Shown here piece by piece: positions 16,647-24,616 of a stretch of 48,961 bases of DNA (positions are counted from its first letter, which is position 1; each line of letters starts with the position of its first letter). This DNA comes from Desulfohalobiaceae bacterium S24 (GTDB lineage: Bacteria; Desulfobacterota; Desulfovibrionia; Desulfovibrionales; Desulfothermaceae). The notes beneath the pieces were generated by a model. That model did not search any database. It had not been told where the DNA came from and saw only the letters and a list, made by a program, of their open reading frames with translations. Location of the stretch: the NCBI GenBank assembly GCA_011389765.1, contig JAABTT010000020.1, positions 1 through 48,961 of the forward strand, given 5' to 3'. A program made the translations under genes and the position numbers.

Positions 16647-17567
16647 TCAGGGCAGCCAGCTGTTCACCAATTCGCTGTTGCCCCGGAGAAAACGCAGGGC
16701 CTTGTCGTAGGGATACATTCCGTCGTCATCATGGATCCAGATCATGAGCTGGCCCATGTCCTGGGGCTCCCAGGAAAAATTGTCCAGAAACTCATAGACC
16801 TCCGGCATATCCTCTTTCAGGCCTTCCCGGACCATGGTGTGGATGCTTTCTTCCCCGCCGAAAATCCCTTTGGGGTCTTTTAAAAATTTGAGTTCCCAGC
16901 GGGCGAATTTCCAATGTGGAACCCAGCCGGTGACCACGATCCATTTCTGGCGCTGGATGGCATGGGCCAGTTCCGCGGTCATGGAGACCTCACTGCCGGG
17001 AATCAGCTCATAGCTGCTCAGGCCGTAGGCTTCAATGGCCTCCCGGGTCTTCTGCATCACCCCGGATTCCGGATCGATGCCCACAATCCGGTAGTGGAAC
17101 TTGTCCCTGTATTTTTTGAGATCCGGGATGGAATCGGCCTTGATATAGGGGGTGTTTCTGAGTCCGGTGGCCGCAGTCTGGCGTCCCAGGCTCACATTGG
17201 GGATTACCAGGCCGATTTTGGCCCCTTTCAGGTTCGGTCCGAGGTCGATCAGATCGCATTTGTATTCCTCAAAATAGTTTTTATGGGTCAAAGGCAGCCA
17301 GGCCGCGACCATGGCGTCCACTTCGCCTTCGGCCACCGCCTTCCACATTTCATCGGCCTTCATGGAGATGATTTCGCAGCGGATATCCATTTTTTCCTGG
17401 AGCACCGCTTTGACCACATTGGAACTGGCGATTTCCGACGACCATTCCACGTAGGCCAGCTTCACGGTTTTGCCGGCCGCCTGGGCGAAACCAGCGGGTA
17501 CGATGAGGCAGCAAATCAAAAGCAGGGTCCTGGTGAGGCATTTTTTCCACGAAGTCTTGTTTTTCAT
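16647..17567 (-). CDS. Glycine betaine/choline-type substrate-binding protein (OpuAC/ProX family)
   Basis: A 306-aa secreted protein. Residues 1-31 are a signal peptide ending in GFAQAAG. The mature part is an OpuAC-type ligand-binding fold: VKLAYVEWSSEIASSNVVKAVLQ, EVDAMVAAWLPLTHKNYF, IVGIDPESGVMQKTREAIEAYGL and WIVVTGWVPHWKFARWELKFL. Tryptophans in these motifs would build the aromatic cage for a quaternary ammonium group. The start was chosen at 17567, where GGAGG sits 6 bases upstream; the frame is open 51 codons further without a signal. Its normal partners would be an ABC permease and ATPase, but none is encoded nearby. Instead it lies 160 bp after a BCCT carrier gene on the same strand. 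No lipobox is visible, so it should be a free periplasmic protein. Confidence 0.92.
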   Translation of the reverse strand: MKNKTSWKKCLTRTLLLICCLIVPAGFAQAAGKTVKLAYVEWSSEIASSNVVKAVLQEKMDIRCEIISMKADEMWKAVAEGEVDAMVAAWLPLTHKNYFEEYKCDLIDLGPNLKGAKIGLVIPNVSLGRQTAATGLRNTPYIKADSIPDLKKYRDKFHYRIVGIDPESGVMQKTREAIEAYGLSSYELIPGSEVSMTAELAHAIQRQKWIVVTGWVPHWKFARWELKFLKDPKGIFGGEESIHTMVREGLKEDMPEVYEFLDNFSWEPQDMGQLMIWIHDDDGMYPYDKALRFLRGNSELVNSWLP

Positions 17568-17726
17568 ATAATCCTCCTTATCTGGAGATTCAGGTTTGCC
17601 TGAATATCCAGATATAAAATTGTATACACCATAAATCCAAAATAGATACTGAACCGAACTCAGTTTTTTCAACAGGGACTGTATCTTTTGGGACGTGCTC
17701 CATACTCCGGATAAGGGCATGACGGT

Positions 17727-19298
17727 TCAGTATTCATCCCAGCCGTATTTCTCCACATAGTTTCGTAAGCCTTTGAGCACGGCCCAGCACATCATGAGTA
17801 CCACCACGGCAAAGGGGAGTCCGGTGGTGATGGCCGCGGTCTGCAGGGCCACCAGACCTCCGCCCATCAACAGAACCGCTGCGACCAGGCCTTCGGTGAT
17901 GGCCCAGAAGAGGCGCTGGGGTCTGGGCGGGTCGGGATTGCCGCCGGCTGTGATGATATCAATAACCATGGATCCGGAGTCGGAGGAGGTCACAAAAAAG
18001 GTGATGACCACGATAATCGCCAAAATGGAGGTGAGCATGCTCAAGGGGAAGTTTTCCAGAAACACGAACAGAGACACCGGAATGTTTTCCTGGACCGCCT
18101 TGGCCAGGCCCCCGTTGCCCAAGAGTTCAATGTAAATGGCGCTGTTGCCGAAGACCGTCATCCAGATAAAGGTCACGGCCACGGGGACCAGCAGGACCCC
18201 CAGCAGGTATTCCCTTATTTTGCGTCCGTAGGAGACCCGGGCGATAAACATCCCGACGAAGGGAGACCAGGCAATCCACCAGCCCCAGTAAAAAATGGTC
18301 CAGCCGTTTTGCCAGGTTCCGGCGGAATAGGTCTCATTCCAGGTGGACAGTGCGCCCAGATTCTGGAGGTAGCTGCCCACGTTTTCAAACAGGCCGTTGA
18401 GAATGAACAATGTTGGCCCGAGGATAAAAACAAAAAGCATCAGGGCCGCGGCAAAGCCCATGTTCATTTCACTCAGGAATTTGATGCCCGAATCGAGCCC
18501 CCGGACCACGGACCAGGTGGCTATCGCGGTGATCCCGGCGATGAGCAGGACTTGGACAAAAGCGTTCTGGGGAAGGCCGAAAAGATGAGACAGGCCGGCG
18601 TTGACCTGCTGCACCCCGAGACCCAGGGAGGTGGCGACGCCATAGAGGCAGGACACCGTGGCCAGGATGTCGATGAGGTTGCCCAGTCCGCCGTAGATTT
18701 TATCGCCAAGCAGGGGGTAGAAGACATTGCGGATGGACAGGGGCAGCCCTTCCGAGAAGCCGAAAAATGCAAGACCCAGGCCGACCAGGGCATAGATGCC
18801 CCAGGGATGAAAGCCCCAGTGCAGAAAGGTCAGATCCATGGCTTTTTGAGCGCTCTCGGCGGAACCGGGTTCGGTGAAGGGGTTGCCCACGAAGTGGAAC
18901 ATGGGTTCGGCCACCCCGTAAAACAGGATGCCGATGCCCATGCCTGCGGAAAAGAGCATGGAGAACCAGCCAAAGGTGGAAAATTCAGGCCTGGCCTCAG
19001 GCCCTCCGATGCGCAGGCTCCCGAATTTGGTGAACATCAGGGCGAAGCAGAACACCAGCACCACATTCATAACCAGCACGAAAAACCAGCCGGTGAAATT
19101 CGAGATCCAGGTCTGCATGGTCCCGAAGATTCCGGCTGCGGTCTCTCCCATGATCAGGGTCATGAGCACTCCGAGGATGATCACGCCGCCTCCGCCGAAA
19201 AACACCCAGGGATGAATATCGTACTTAAAAATCCGATTGTCCAGATTCTGGACGGTTTTGGTTGTTCGCTGCTTGGTCGTCCTCAGGTCATCAGCCAT
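17727..19298 (-). CDS. BCCT family transporter (betaine/carnitine/choline)
   Basis: A 523-aa inner membrane carrier with twelve predicted helices. The family signature is clear: FYWGWWIAWSPFVGMFIARVS near residues 336-355, followed by YGRKIREY, and a glycine-rich helix SAGMGIGILFYGVAEP near 117-132. In BetP-like carriers the glycines of the GMGIG stretch go with sodium symport (family knowledge), so Na+-driven uptake of betaine or a similar compound is likely. The N-terminal cytoplasmic tail is about 30 residues and the C-terminal tail is short, unlike the long osmosensing tail of BetP. GGAGG stands 5-6 bases before ATG 19298. Two tandem HTH regulators lie upstream and the betaine-binding protein downstream, probably one transcription unit. 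Confidence 0.95.
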   Translation of the reverse strand: MADDLRTTKQRTTKTVQNLDNRIFKYDIHPWVFFGGGGVIILGVLMTLIMGETAAGIFGTMQTWISNFTGWFFVLVMNVVLVFCFALMFTKFGSLRIGGPEARPEFSTFGWFSMLFSAGMGIGILFYGVAEPMFHFVGNPFTEPGSAESAQKAMDLTFLHWGFHPWGIYALVGLGLAFFGFSEGLPLSIRNVFYPLLGDKIYGGLGNLIDILATVSCLYGVATSLGLGVQQVNAGLSHLFGLPQNAFVQVLLIAGITAIATWSVVRGLDSGIKFLSEMNMGFAAALMLFVFILGPTLFILNGLFENVGSYLQNLGALSTWNETYSAGTWQNGWTIFYWGWWIAWSPFVGMFIARVSYGRKIREYLLGVLLVPVAVTFIWMTVFGNSAIYIELLGNGGLAKAVQENIPVSLFVFLENFPLSMLTSILAIIVVITFFVTSSDSGSMVIDIITAGGNPDPPRPQRLFWAITEGLVAAVLLMGGGLVALQTAAITTGLPFAVVVLMMCWAVLKGLRNYVEKYGWDEY

Positions 19299-19374
19299 AA
19301 TCACCTCCGCAGGTATAAGATTGATTGTATGCAGCCGGGTGACAGTTCCACGCAGTGCACAGAATACAAGCCCT

Positions 19375-19704
19375 TCAGGTCAACTTTCTGAGAATGATCC
19401 GCTCGTCTCTTTCTTCCATCTCAAAGGCATCACCCGGTTTGAATTTTTTTTCCGCCAGGGTGGGAGGCGACAAGATCTTTCCCCGTCTGAATTTAATGGT
19501 TCGTCGGCGCTGCTCTTCGTCTTCGAACAGTCCTTCGATGGTGTAGGCCTGCTTGTCCCGGCGCTGGAGCAGGAGGAGATGCTCCTTGAGGGTAAAGCGG
19601 GAAATACCCAGCTCCTTCATGATTTCCCGGGCGGTCTTGCCCTGGTCAATCATCTGTCTGAGTTTTTCCGGCTGGAACTTGGTGCTGTAATTTCCTGTGT
19701 GCAT
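19375..19704 (-). CDS. Small HTH/AbrB-like regulator, copy 2
   Basis: A 109-aa protein homologous over its whole length to the next gene. The N-terminal part (about 10-50) has a helix-turn-helix: LRQMIDQGKTAREIMKELGI, then SRFTLKEHLLLLQ. The C-terminal part (about 65-109) resembles a swapped-hairpin AbrB/MazE strand pattern: RGKILSPPTLAEKKFKPGD, then FEMEERDERIILRKL. A role as DNA-binding regulator is inferred. Its stop lies 76 bp before the BCCT carrier gene, same strand. The AGAGGGA upstream of ATG 19704 is a fair binding site. The function could also be chromatin-like or antitoxin-like, but no toxin gene is adjacent. Confidence 0.75.
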   Translation of the reverse strand: MHTGNYSTKFQPEKLRQMIDQGKTAREIMKELGISRFTLKEHLLLLQRRDKQAYTIEGLFEDEEQRRRTIKFRRGKILSPPTLAEKKFKPGDAFEMEERDERIILRKLT

Positions 19705-19725
19705 GCTGGATCCCTCTTGTGCCTG

Positions 19726-20064
19726 TCATCCGATTTTCTTTAAAATGATCCGGTCCTTCTCAACGATCATCTCAAATTCTTCCCCGGCCTGGAAGCCGGT
19801 TTTCTCCAGCATCTTCGCGGAAAAAATGATGCCCTCCCGCTGGTAATGGACCTCTTTGCTCTTCCGCTCCCCCCCCTCATCCTCAAAGAGGCCGGGAATC
19901 TCGTAGTACTGCTTGGTTTTGTTCTGCAGAATAAGAAGATGTTCCTTGAGGGTCCATCTGGAGATGTCCAGTTCCTGCATAATTTCTTTGGCGCTTTTGC
20001 CCTGTTTGATCCGGTCCCAGAGCTTGGCAGCGTCGAATTTATGACTGAAGTCCCCTTTGGCCAT
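19726..20064 (-). CDS. Small HTH/AbrB-like regulator, copy 1
   Basis: A 112-aa protein with AAAGGAGG before ATG 20064. An N-terminal helix-turn-helix (LWDRIKQGKSAKEIMQELDI, SRWTLKEHLLILQNKTKQYY) is followed by a conserved GLFEDE linker and a C-terminal AbrB-like strand block (EGIIFSAKMLEKTGFQAGE, FEMIVEKDRIILKKI). It is clearly a paralogue of the gene at 19375, 21 bp downstream: GLFEDE, TLKEHLL and IIL[KR]K are shared. The pair heads the row leading to the BCCT carrier and the betaine-binding protein and probably controls it. AbrB-fold proteins usually act as dimers, so the two could form a heterodimer (inference). Confidence 0.75.
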   Translation of the reverse strand: MAKGDFSHKFDAAKLWDRIKQGKSAKEIMQELDISRWTLKEHLLILQNKTKQYYEIPGLFEDEGGERKSKEVHYQREGIIFSAKMLEKTGFQAGEEFEMIVEKDRIILKKIG

Positions 20065-20105
20065 ACTGTTTCCTCCTTTGTCGTTATATGGATAGTGGAA
20101 AACTC

Positions 20106-20132
20106 AGTATCAGCAGCCTCATATATTGTCAA
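20106..20132 (-). promoter_or_regulatory. Possible promoter of the regulator-BCCT-binding protein operon
   Basis: On the minus strand TTGACA (20127-20132) is followed after 15 bases by GATACT (20106-20111). The short spacer makes it a weak candidate that might need an activator. It lies about 40 bases before the first regulator gene. Confidence 0.3.
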
Positions 20133-20289
20133 TTATTATATTGGTTTATACGGATGTTTCATGCACACTTCCAGAAGATAGAGACAAATACCGGCACAAA
20201 CAGAATCGGTTGGAGGATGCGAATGATCTCTTTCAGCCGGCAATGCGGTCTCTCCCGGCCGTGTTACGATATCCAGATGTTTTGCAGCC

Positions 20290-22131
20290 TTAAAAAGCCT
20301 GGCCGATGCTGATATAGACTTGAAAGGAGTTGTCGATGTGATCGTCCGGATTCAGCGGGAACCCGACGTCCAGGCGGAGCGGTCCCAATTCGGTGTAATA
20401 GCGCAGTCCAAGTCCGGCTCCCCAGGCCAGGTCCTCTCCAGGATTGGGCAGACTGTCGTCCGAGACCTGACCGCCATCCAGAAACAGGGCCGCTCCAAAG
20501 GGATCCGCGATTTTCCAGCGCAATTCCGAAGAGACTTCGATGAGCGAGCGTCCCCCGAAGGGATCTCCGTCCTTTTGCGGGCCGACCTCTTGATAGGGAT
20601 AGCCTCGAATGGAACCGCCGCCGCCGGCATAGAAGCGTTCGTCAGCCGGGATATTTTTCGTGGCCGCTCCAGTGATGGAGCCCAGTTTGCTCCGCAGGGC
20701 CAGGATGAAGGTTTTGTCTTTGTTCAGGGCCTGATACCAGCGTGCGGTCAGCAGGGATTTGAAATAGGTCAGATCTGACGGAAAGAGGCTTTGATATGGG
20801 ATAAACCCAAGCCCTAAATTGGCGCCCTGACTGGGATCGAGCAGATCATCCCGGGTGTCCCATTCCAGGTGTCCGGGAAAAAACAGGAGATGAAACTGCT
20901 CAGTGCCTTGAGCATCATCGGTGTCTTGGGCCTTATACCCAATACCGGAGTTCAGGCTCAAATCCGGACTCAAGCGCCGCTGCAGGCCTATTTCCGTCTT
21001 GAAGGCCCTGTTTTCATAGCTGTCGTAATCCTCCTGTAACAGGGAACTGCTTATAAGCAGGGATTGATCAGGGTGATAAAAATCAGGTAGGCTCAATGTG
21101 CCGGTCAGTTCCTGCTTGATGCTGGAGATATTGGATGAAAAGGACAGTTTTTCTCCCTGGTTCAGGAAGTTGCGGTGGGACCAGGCGGCCCTGGCCTGGG
21201 GCCCGATGTCTGTTTCATACCCGAGTCCAAGACGGACTGAACGCGGAGCCCGTTCTCTGATTGTGACGGTCACCGGGCGCCGGGCTTGGGCATCGGTTTG
21301 ATCGGCGAGGTCGACCTTGACCAGGTTGAAGAGTCCGGTGTTCATGAGTTGACTTTTGAACTGATAAATGAGTGCCGGGTCATAGAGCTGCCCTGGACTC
21401 CAGGGAATTTTTTCACGTACATAGGCTTCGGCAGTCCGCTCCAGTCCATGGATTGTGGTTTGCCCCAGGCGGGCTCGGTTTCCGGGAAGGACATGAAAAA
21501 TCAGGCTGACGGAATGGGCCGCATCATCGACGAAGACCTCGGGTTTTTCCTGCTCCAGGTCCGGATAGCCCTGGGCGAGAAGCTGCCGTTGGAGTGCGGC
21601 TTTGGCGTTGCGGATACTGTCGGCCCGGGCCGGGGTCCCGCGCGGGATGTTCAGGTCTTCAGGCCCCGGAAGGACGATTTCCTTTTTTTGTTGTCTCGGT
21701 ACAACCTTGATGCGGCTATCCTGAATCCGGTAAATCGGCCCCGGGTTGAAGGCGTATACGACCTCTAGCTGTCCTTCAGGCCCGGTGTCCATCCGGACCT
21801 CAGCTTCGGCCTGGTAGTATCCGTGCGCGAAACAGGTTTCCAAGAGCCGCTGCAGATCGTTTTCAGATTGTTTTTTGAGAAAAAAAGCCGACAAGGGGGG
21901 GCGATTTTTTTGGGTGAGCAGGTTTGAACTTTTTTTCAGGTCTTCAAGCAAATTCTTGTCTTCAATCCCCTGGAAGGAAAGGGAATAGCTGAGAGGGCCT
22001 GCCGCCCCGGATGGACCGGGACAGCTCAGGGCAAGCAGAAACCAAAATATGATCCAGGAAAGGGATTGCAGACAGGAAAATTCAATTTTGGCGGAGATCA
22101 TAGCGGGTTTGGGGAGCTGGTTATAGGGCAT
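20290..22131 (-). CDS. tamA: TamA/BamA-family outer membrane protein
   Basis: A protein of about 613 aa with a signal sequence (hydrophobic core SLSWIIFWFLLALSC, likely cleavage near SGAAG), three POTRA-like repeats in the first half, and a 16-strand-type beta barrel. Barrel marks are RLGLGYETDIGP, FYAGGGGSIRGYPYQEVGP (the conserved RGY motif that folds into the barrel), GAALFLDGGQV and a terminal strand ending in phenylalanine (VYISIGQAF). TamA-type proteins help insert autotransporters and link to an inner-membrane TamB. No tamB is adjacent; the AsmA-like gene at 8566 is the only possible partner in view. The start is uncertain: an ATG at 22131 was taken, ATG 22101 just before the signal core is equally good, and neither has a clear binding site. 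Confidence 0.9.
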   Translation of the reverse strand: MPYNQLPKPAMISAKIEFSCLQSLSWIIFWFLLALSCPGPSGAAGPLSYSLSFQGIEDKNLLEDLKKSSNLLTQKNRPPLSAFFLKKQSENDLQRLLETCFAHGYYQAEAEVRMDTGPEGQLEVVYAFNPGPIYRIQDSRIKVVPRQQKKEIVLPGPEDLNIPRGTPARADSIRNAKAALQRQLLAQGYPDLEQEKPEVFVDDAAHSVSLIFHVLPGNRARLGQTTIHGLERTAEAYVREKIPWSPGQLYDPALIYQFKSQLMNTGLFNLVKVDLADQTDAQARRPVTVTIRERAPRSVRLGLGYETDIGPQARAAWSHRNFLNQGEKLSFSSNISSIKQELTGTLSLPDFYHPDQSLLISSSLLQEDYDSYENRAFKTEIGLQRRLSPDLSLNSGIGYKAQDTDDAQGTEQFHLLFFPGHLEWDTRDDLLDPSQGANLGLGFIPYQSLFPSDLTYFKSLLTARWYQALNKDKTFILALRSKLGSITGAATKNIPADERFYAGGGGSIRGYPYQEVGPQKDGDPFGGRSLIEVSSELRWKIADPFGAALFLDGGQVSDDSLPNPGEDLAWGAGLGLRYYTELGPLRLDVGFPLNPDDHIDNSFQVYISIGQAF

Positions 22132-22327
22132 GCCATGTACTTTGTCCGATTCAGCCTGCCGGGTCAAGCCACGGCTTCCAAACCGTCACAAATAACTGCA
22201 TGGAAAATCCGCCCCACAAAAGGCCTGTTGCAAAAATCAAAGCAAGCACACGGGAAAAAGCTTTTGATTGTCATCTGCAGGAAAAATGCGTAGATTGTTC
22301 ACAAACAACAGAGACAGGAGGGGAAAA

Positions 22328-22417
22328 ATGTTGCAGGGACTCATGCTTTTAATGGGATTTATTGCGGTGGGGATTTTTCTGTGTGCTTTACAGCGTGAAC
22401 ACGGTCCGGACCAGTGA
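22328..22417 (+). CDS. 29-aa single-helix membrane peptide
   Basis: A very short ORF with an excellent ribosome binding site (AGGAGGGG, 22317-22324) before ATG. It encodes one hydrophobic helix (LMLLMGFIAVGIFLCALQ) and a short polar tail ending in PDQ. The strong site and the clean helix favour a real small membrane protein. It lies between the divergent TamA-like gene and pcm, 63 bp before the latter. I do not recognise a family. Confidence 0.45.
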   Translation: MLQGLMLLMGFIAVGIFLCALQREHGPDQ

Positions 22418-22480
22418 ATTCGAGTTTAGAGTGTTCCGAGTGTCCGGTTTTGGAGGTCTCTTTTCAATTGGAGTTTATCC

Positions 22481-23167
22481 ATGAAGAAGATGGAATCCAG
22501 CAGGGATTCTTTTTTTGAACAGCAACGGCAGGAAATGGTCCGTTCTCAAATCATAGCCAGGGGAGTGAAAAATCCTTTGGTTCTGCAGGCCATGCAGACT
22601 GTTCCCAGACACGAATTTGTGCCGGAAGACAGGCAGGAAACGGCTTATTCCGACCGGCCTTTGCCTATTGGCTACGGTCAGACCATCTCCCAGCCCTATA
22701 TCGTGGCTTATATGACTGAGCTTCTCCGCCTCGGCGGAGGGGAAAAGGTTTTGGAGATCGGCACCGGTTTCGGCTATCAGACCGCAATTTTAGCAAGCAT
22801 CGCTAGAGAAGTCTATACAGTGGAATATGTATCGGAATTGGCTGAAACAGCGGAAAGACTTTTCCAGAAATTGGGATATGACAATATTCACTGCCGTACC
22901 GGGGATGGCAGTCTGGGATGGGAGGCCGCGGCCCCTTATGAAGGCATTCTGGTCACGGCGTCCGGACCAAAAGTCCCGGATGCCTTGAAACATCAACTCA
23001 AAAGCGGCGCTCGCCTGGTCATGCCGGTGGGAGAATATCGCTTTGGCCAGCGGATCGTTCGCGTGACCAGGGGCAGCGGGGATACATTTCATCCGGAAAA
23101 ATTTCTGGATGTGGCTTTTGTTCCGCTCCTCGGGCAGTTCGGCTGGGAAAAGCGGGATGAGTCCTGA
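22481..23167 (+). CDS. pcm: Protein-L-isoaspartate O-methyltransferase
   Basis: A 228-aa cytoplasmic enzyme that uses S-adenosylmethionine to methylate isoaspartyl residues in damaged proteins so that they can be repaired. The sequence shows the PCMT hallmarks: MVRSQIIARGVKNPLVLQAM, PRHEFVP, the conserved GYGQTISQPYIVAYM (64-78), SAM motif I VLEIGTGFGYQTA (90-102), acidic motif VYTVEYVSEL, and GWEAAAPYEGILVTAS. The usual VTAAAP reads VTASGP here, a mild variation. GGAG lies 7 bases before ATG 22481. ridA and a crotonase gene follow on the same strand with gaps of 69 and 88 bp, possibly one transcript. Confidence 0.95.
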   Translation: MKKMESSRDSFFEQQRQEMVRSQIIARGVKNPLVLQAMQTVPRHEFVPEDRQETAYSDRPLPIGYGQTISQPYIVAYMTELLRLGGGEKVLEIGTGFGYQTAILASIAREVYTVEYVSELAETAERLFQKLGYDNIHCRTGDGSLGWEAAAPYEGILVTASGPKVPDALKHQLKSGARLVMPVGEYRFGQRIVRVTRGSGDTFHPEKFLDVAFVPLLGQFGWEKRDES

Positions 23168-23236
23168 AGGGCGTTTGAAATTTTGGATTTGTGATTTTTG
23201 GATTGTGAAGTCAAAAAAAGATAATAAGGAGAGGCT

Positions 23237-23620
23237 ATGAAACAGCAGATCACAACAGATAAAGCCCCGGCGGCGATCGGTCCTTACAGCCAAGGCATCA
23301 AAGCCGGAAGCTTGGTTTTCGTCTCCGGGCAGATCCCCGTGAATCCGGAGTCCGGGGAACTCGTTTCCGAGGATATCCAAGCGGCAACGCGTCAGGTCCT
23401 GGAGAATGTGACAGCGGTTTTGGAGGCGGCCGGGGCCGGCTTGGAGCAAGTGGTCAAGGTCACGATTTTTCTCAAAGACATGGCTGATTTTCAAAAAGTC
23501 AATGAGGAGTACGCCCGTTTTTTTGAAGTGAATCCGCCGGCCCGGGCCTGTATTCAAGTGGCCGGCCTGCCCAAAGACGCCCGGGTTGAAATGGAGGCCA
23601 TGGCCGTTCTGGAGAGCTGA
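23237..23620 (+). CDS. ridA: RidA family enamine/imine deaminase
   Basis: A 127-aa protein of exactly the RidA (YjgF/UK114) length. It hydrolyses reactive enamines and imines released by PLP enzymes such as threonine dehydratase. Key motifs are present: AIGPYSQGIKAG, VFVSGQIPVNPESGEL, the catalytic arginine in PPARACIQV (Arg103) and the conserved glutamate in VEMEAMA (Glu120). AAGGAG precedes the ATG. The preceding 69-bp gap contains TTTTGGATTTGTGATTTTTGGATTGTG-like short-period repeats. Confidence 0.96.
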   Translation: MKQQITTDKAPAAIGPYSQGIKAGSLVFVSGQIPVNPESGELVSEDIQAATRQVLENVTAVLEAAGAGLEQVVKVTIFLKDMADFQKVNEEYARFFEVNPPARACIQVAGLPKDARVEMEAMAVLES

Positions 23621-23708
23621 ATACGGAAGCGTTTCCAGGGTTCGCGGAATGATGCCTCATTGTTTAAAACAAAAGAGAGAACATGCAACCCAAAAAGGAG
23701 TTCTGCAC

Positions 23709-24500
23709 ATGAGTTTCGAAAATATTCTGTTCGAGATTCAGGACAGCATCGGCATCTTGACCATCAATCGTCCCAAGGTCTTGAACGCCTTGAATTTTGA
23801 GACCCTGGATGAGATCGGCCGAGTGCTTGATCAGGTCCGTATGGATAAGACTGTGAAGATATTGGTGATCACCGGGGCCGGAGACAAGGCCTTTGTGGCC
23901 GGGGCGGACATCTCCCGTTTTCAAGGCAAGAACAGCCTGCAGGCCCGGCGGTTTGCCGAAAAAGGACAGGAAGTTTTTTTTGCTTTGGAAGCACTGCCTA
24001 TCCCGGTCATTGCCTGTGTGAACGGTTTTGCCCTGGGCGGCGGCTGCGAACTGGCCATGAGCTGCGACTTTATCTATGCTTCGGAAAATGCCAAATTCGG
24101 GCAGCCGGAAATCAATCTGGGCATTATTCCAGGGTTTGGCGGAACCCAGCGCCTGTCCCGCCTTGTGGGCCGGGCCAGGGCCAAGGAGCTGTGTATGCTT
24201 GGAACCCCCATCTCCGCCCAGGAGGCCACGGACATCGGTCTTGCGGCCCGGGTTTTTCCGGCGGAAGAGCTGTGGGACAAGACGCTGGAAGCGGCAGGCA
24301 GTATTGCCGGCAAGGGCTCTGTTGCCCTGCGGGCGATCAAGCAGGTGGTGGATCGTGGAGTGGAAGTCGATTTGAAGTCCGGCTGCGCCTTTGAGGTCGA
24401 GGCCTTTGCCACAAGTTTCAGCAGTGAAGATGCCCAGGAAGGGGTGGCTGCTTTTCTGGAAAAACGCAAACCTGAATTCAAGGGTTCGTTCGAGCGCTAA
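23709..24500 (+). CDS. Enoyl-CoA hydratase/isomerase family protein (crotonase)
   Basis: A 263-aa cytoplasmic enzyme of the crotonase fold. The N-terminal strand IGILTINRPKVLNALN, the oxyanion-hole loop KAFVAGADIS (60-69) and the GGGCELAMSCDFIYAS helix are intact. Both acid-base glutamates of true hydratases are present (Glu114 in GGCEL, Glu134 in GQPEINLG). It should hydrate short-chain enoyl-CoA such as crotonyl-CoA; chain length is a guess. The start at 23709 is supported by AAAGGAG (23693-23699); the frame is open upstream without a signal. A hairpin terminator begins at the stop codon. No acyl-CoA dehydrogenase or thiolase gene is adjacent. Confidence 0.92.
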   Translation: MSFENILFEIQDSIGILTINRPKVLNALNFETLDEIGRVLDQVRMDKTVKILVITGAGDKAFVAGADISRFQGKNSLQARRFAEKGQEVFFALEALPIPVIACVNGFALGGGCELAMSCDFIYASENAKFGQPEINLGIIPGFGGTQRLSRLVGRARAKELCMLGTPISAQEATDIGLAARVFPAEELWDKTLEAAGSIAGKGSVALRAIKQVVDRGVEVDLKSGCAFEVEAFATSFSSEDAQEGVAAFLEKRKPEFKGSFER

Positions 24501-24535
24501 AATATTTTTCAGGAAGACCTGAAAAATATTTTTTC
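24500..24535 (+). terminator. Terminator of the crotonase gene
   Basis: AAATATTTTTCAGG (24500-24513) and CCTGAAAAATATTT (24518-24531) form a 14-bp perfect stem with loop AAGA, starting on the last base of the stop codon and followed by more T residues. Confidence 0.85.
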
Positions 24536-24550
24536 ATGGTGAAAAAGAAG

Positions 24551-24582
24551 AGAGGTGTTCCTCTTGTTGGGGGAGCACCTCT
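24551..24582 (-). terminator. Terminator of the xdhC operon
   Basis: AGAGGTGTTCCT (24551-24562) pairs with GGGAGCACCTCT (24571-24582) through G-T wobbles. On the minus strand the stem is followed by CTTCTTTTTC. It ends the convergent iclR-mobA-xdhC transcript about 35 bases past xdhC. Confidence 0.7.
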
Positions 24583-24616
24583 TCTATGTTCAAGAACTGC
24601 CAGGGTTTTCCGTCCT

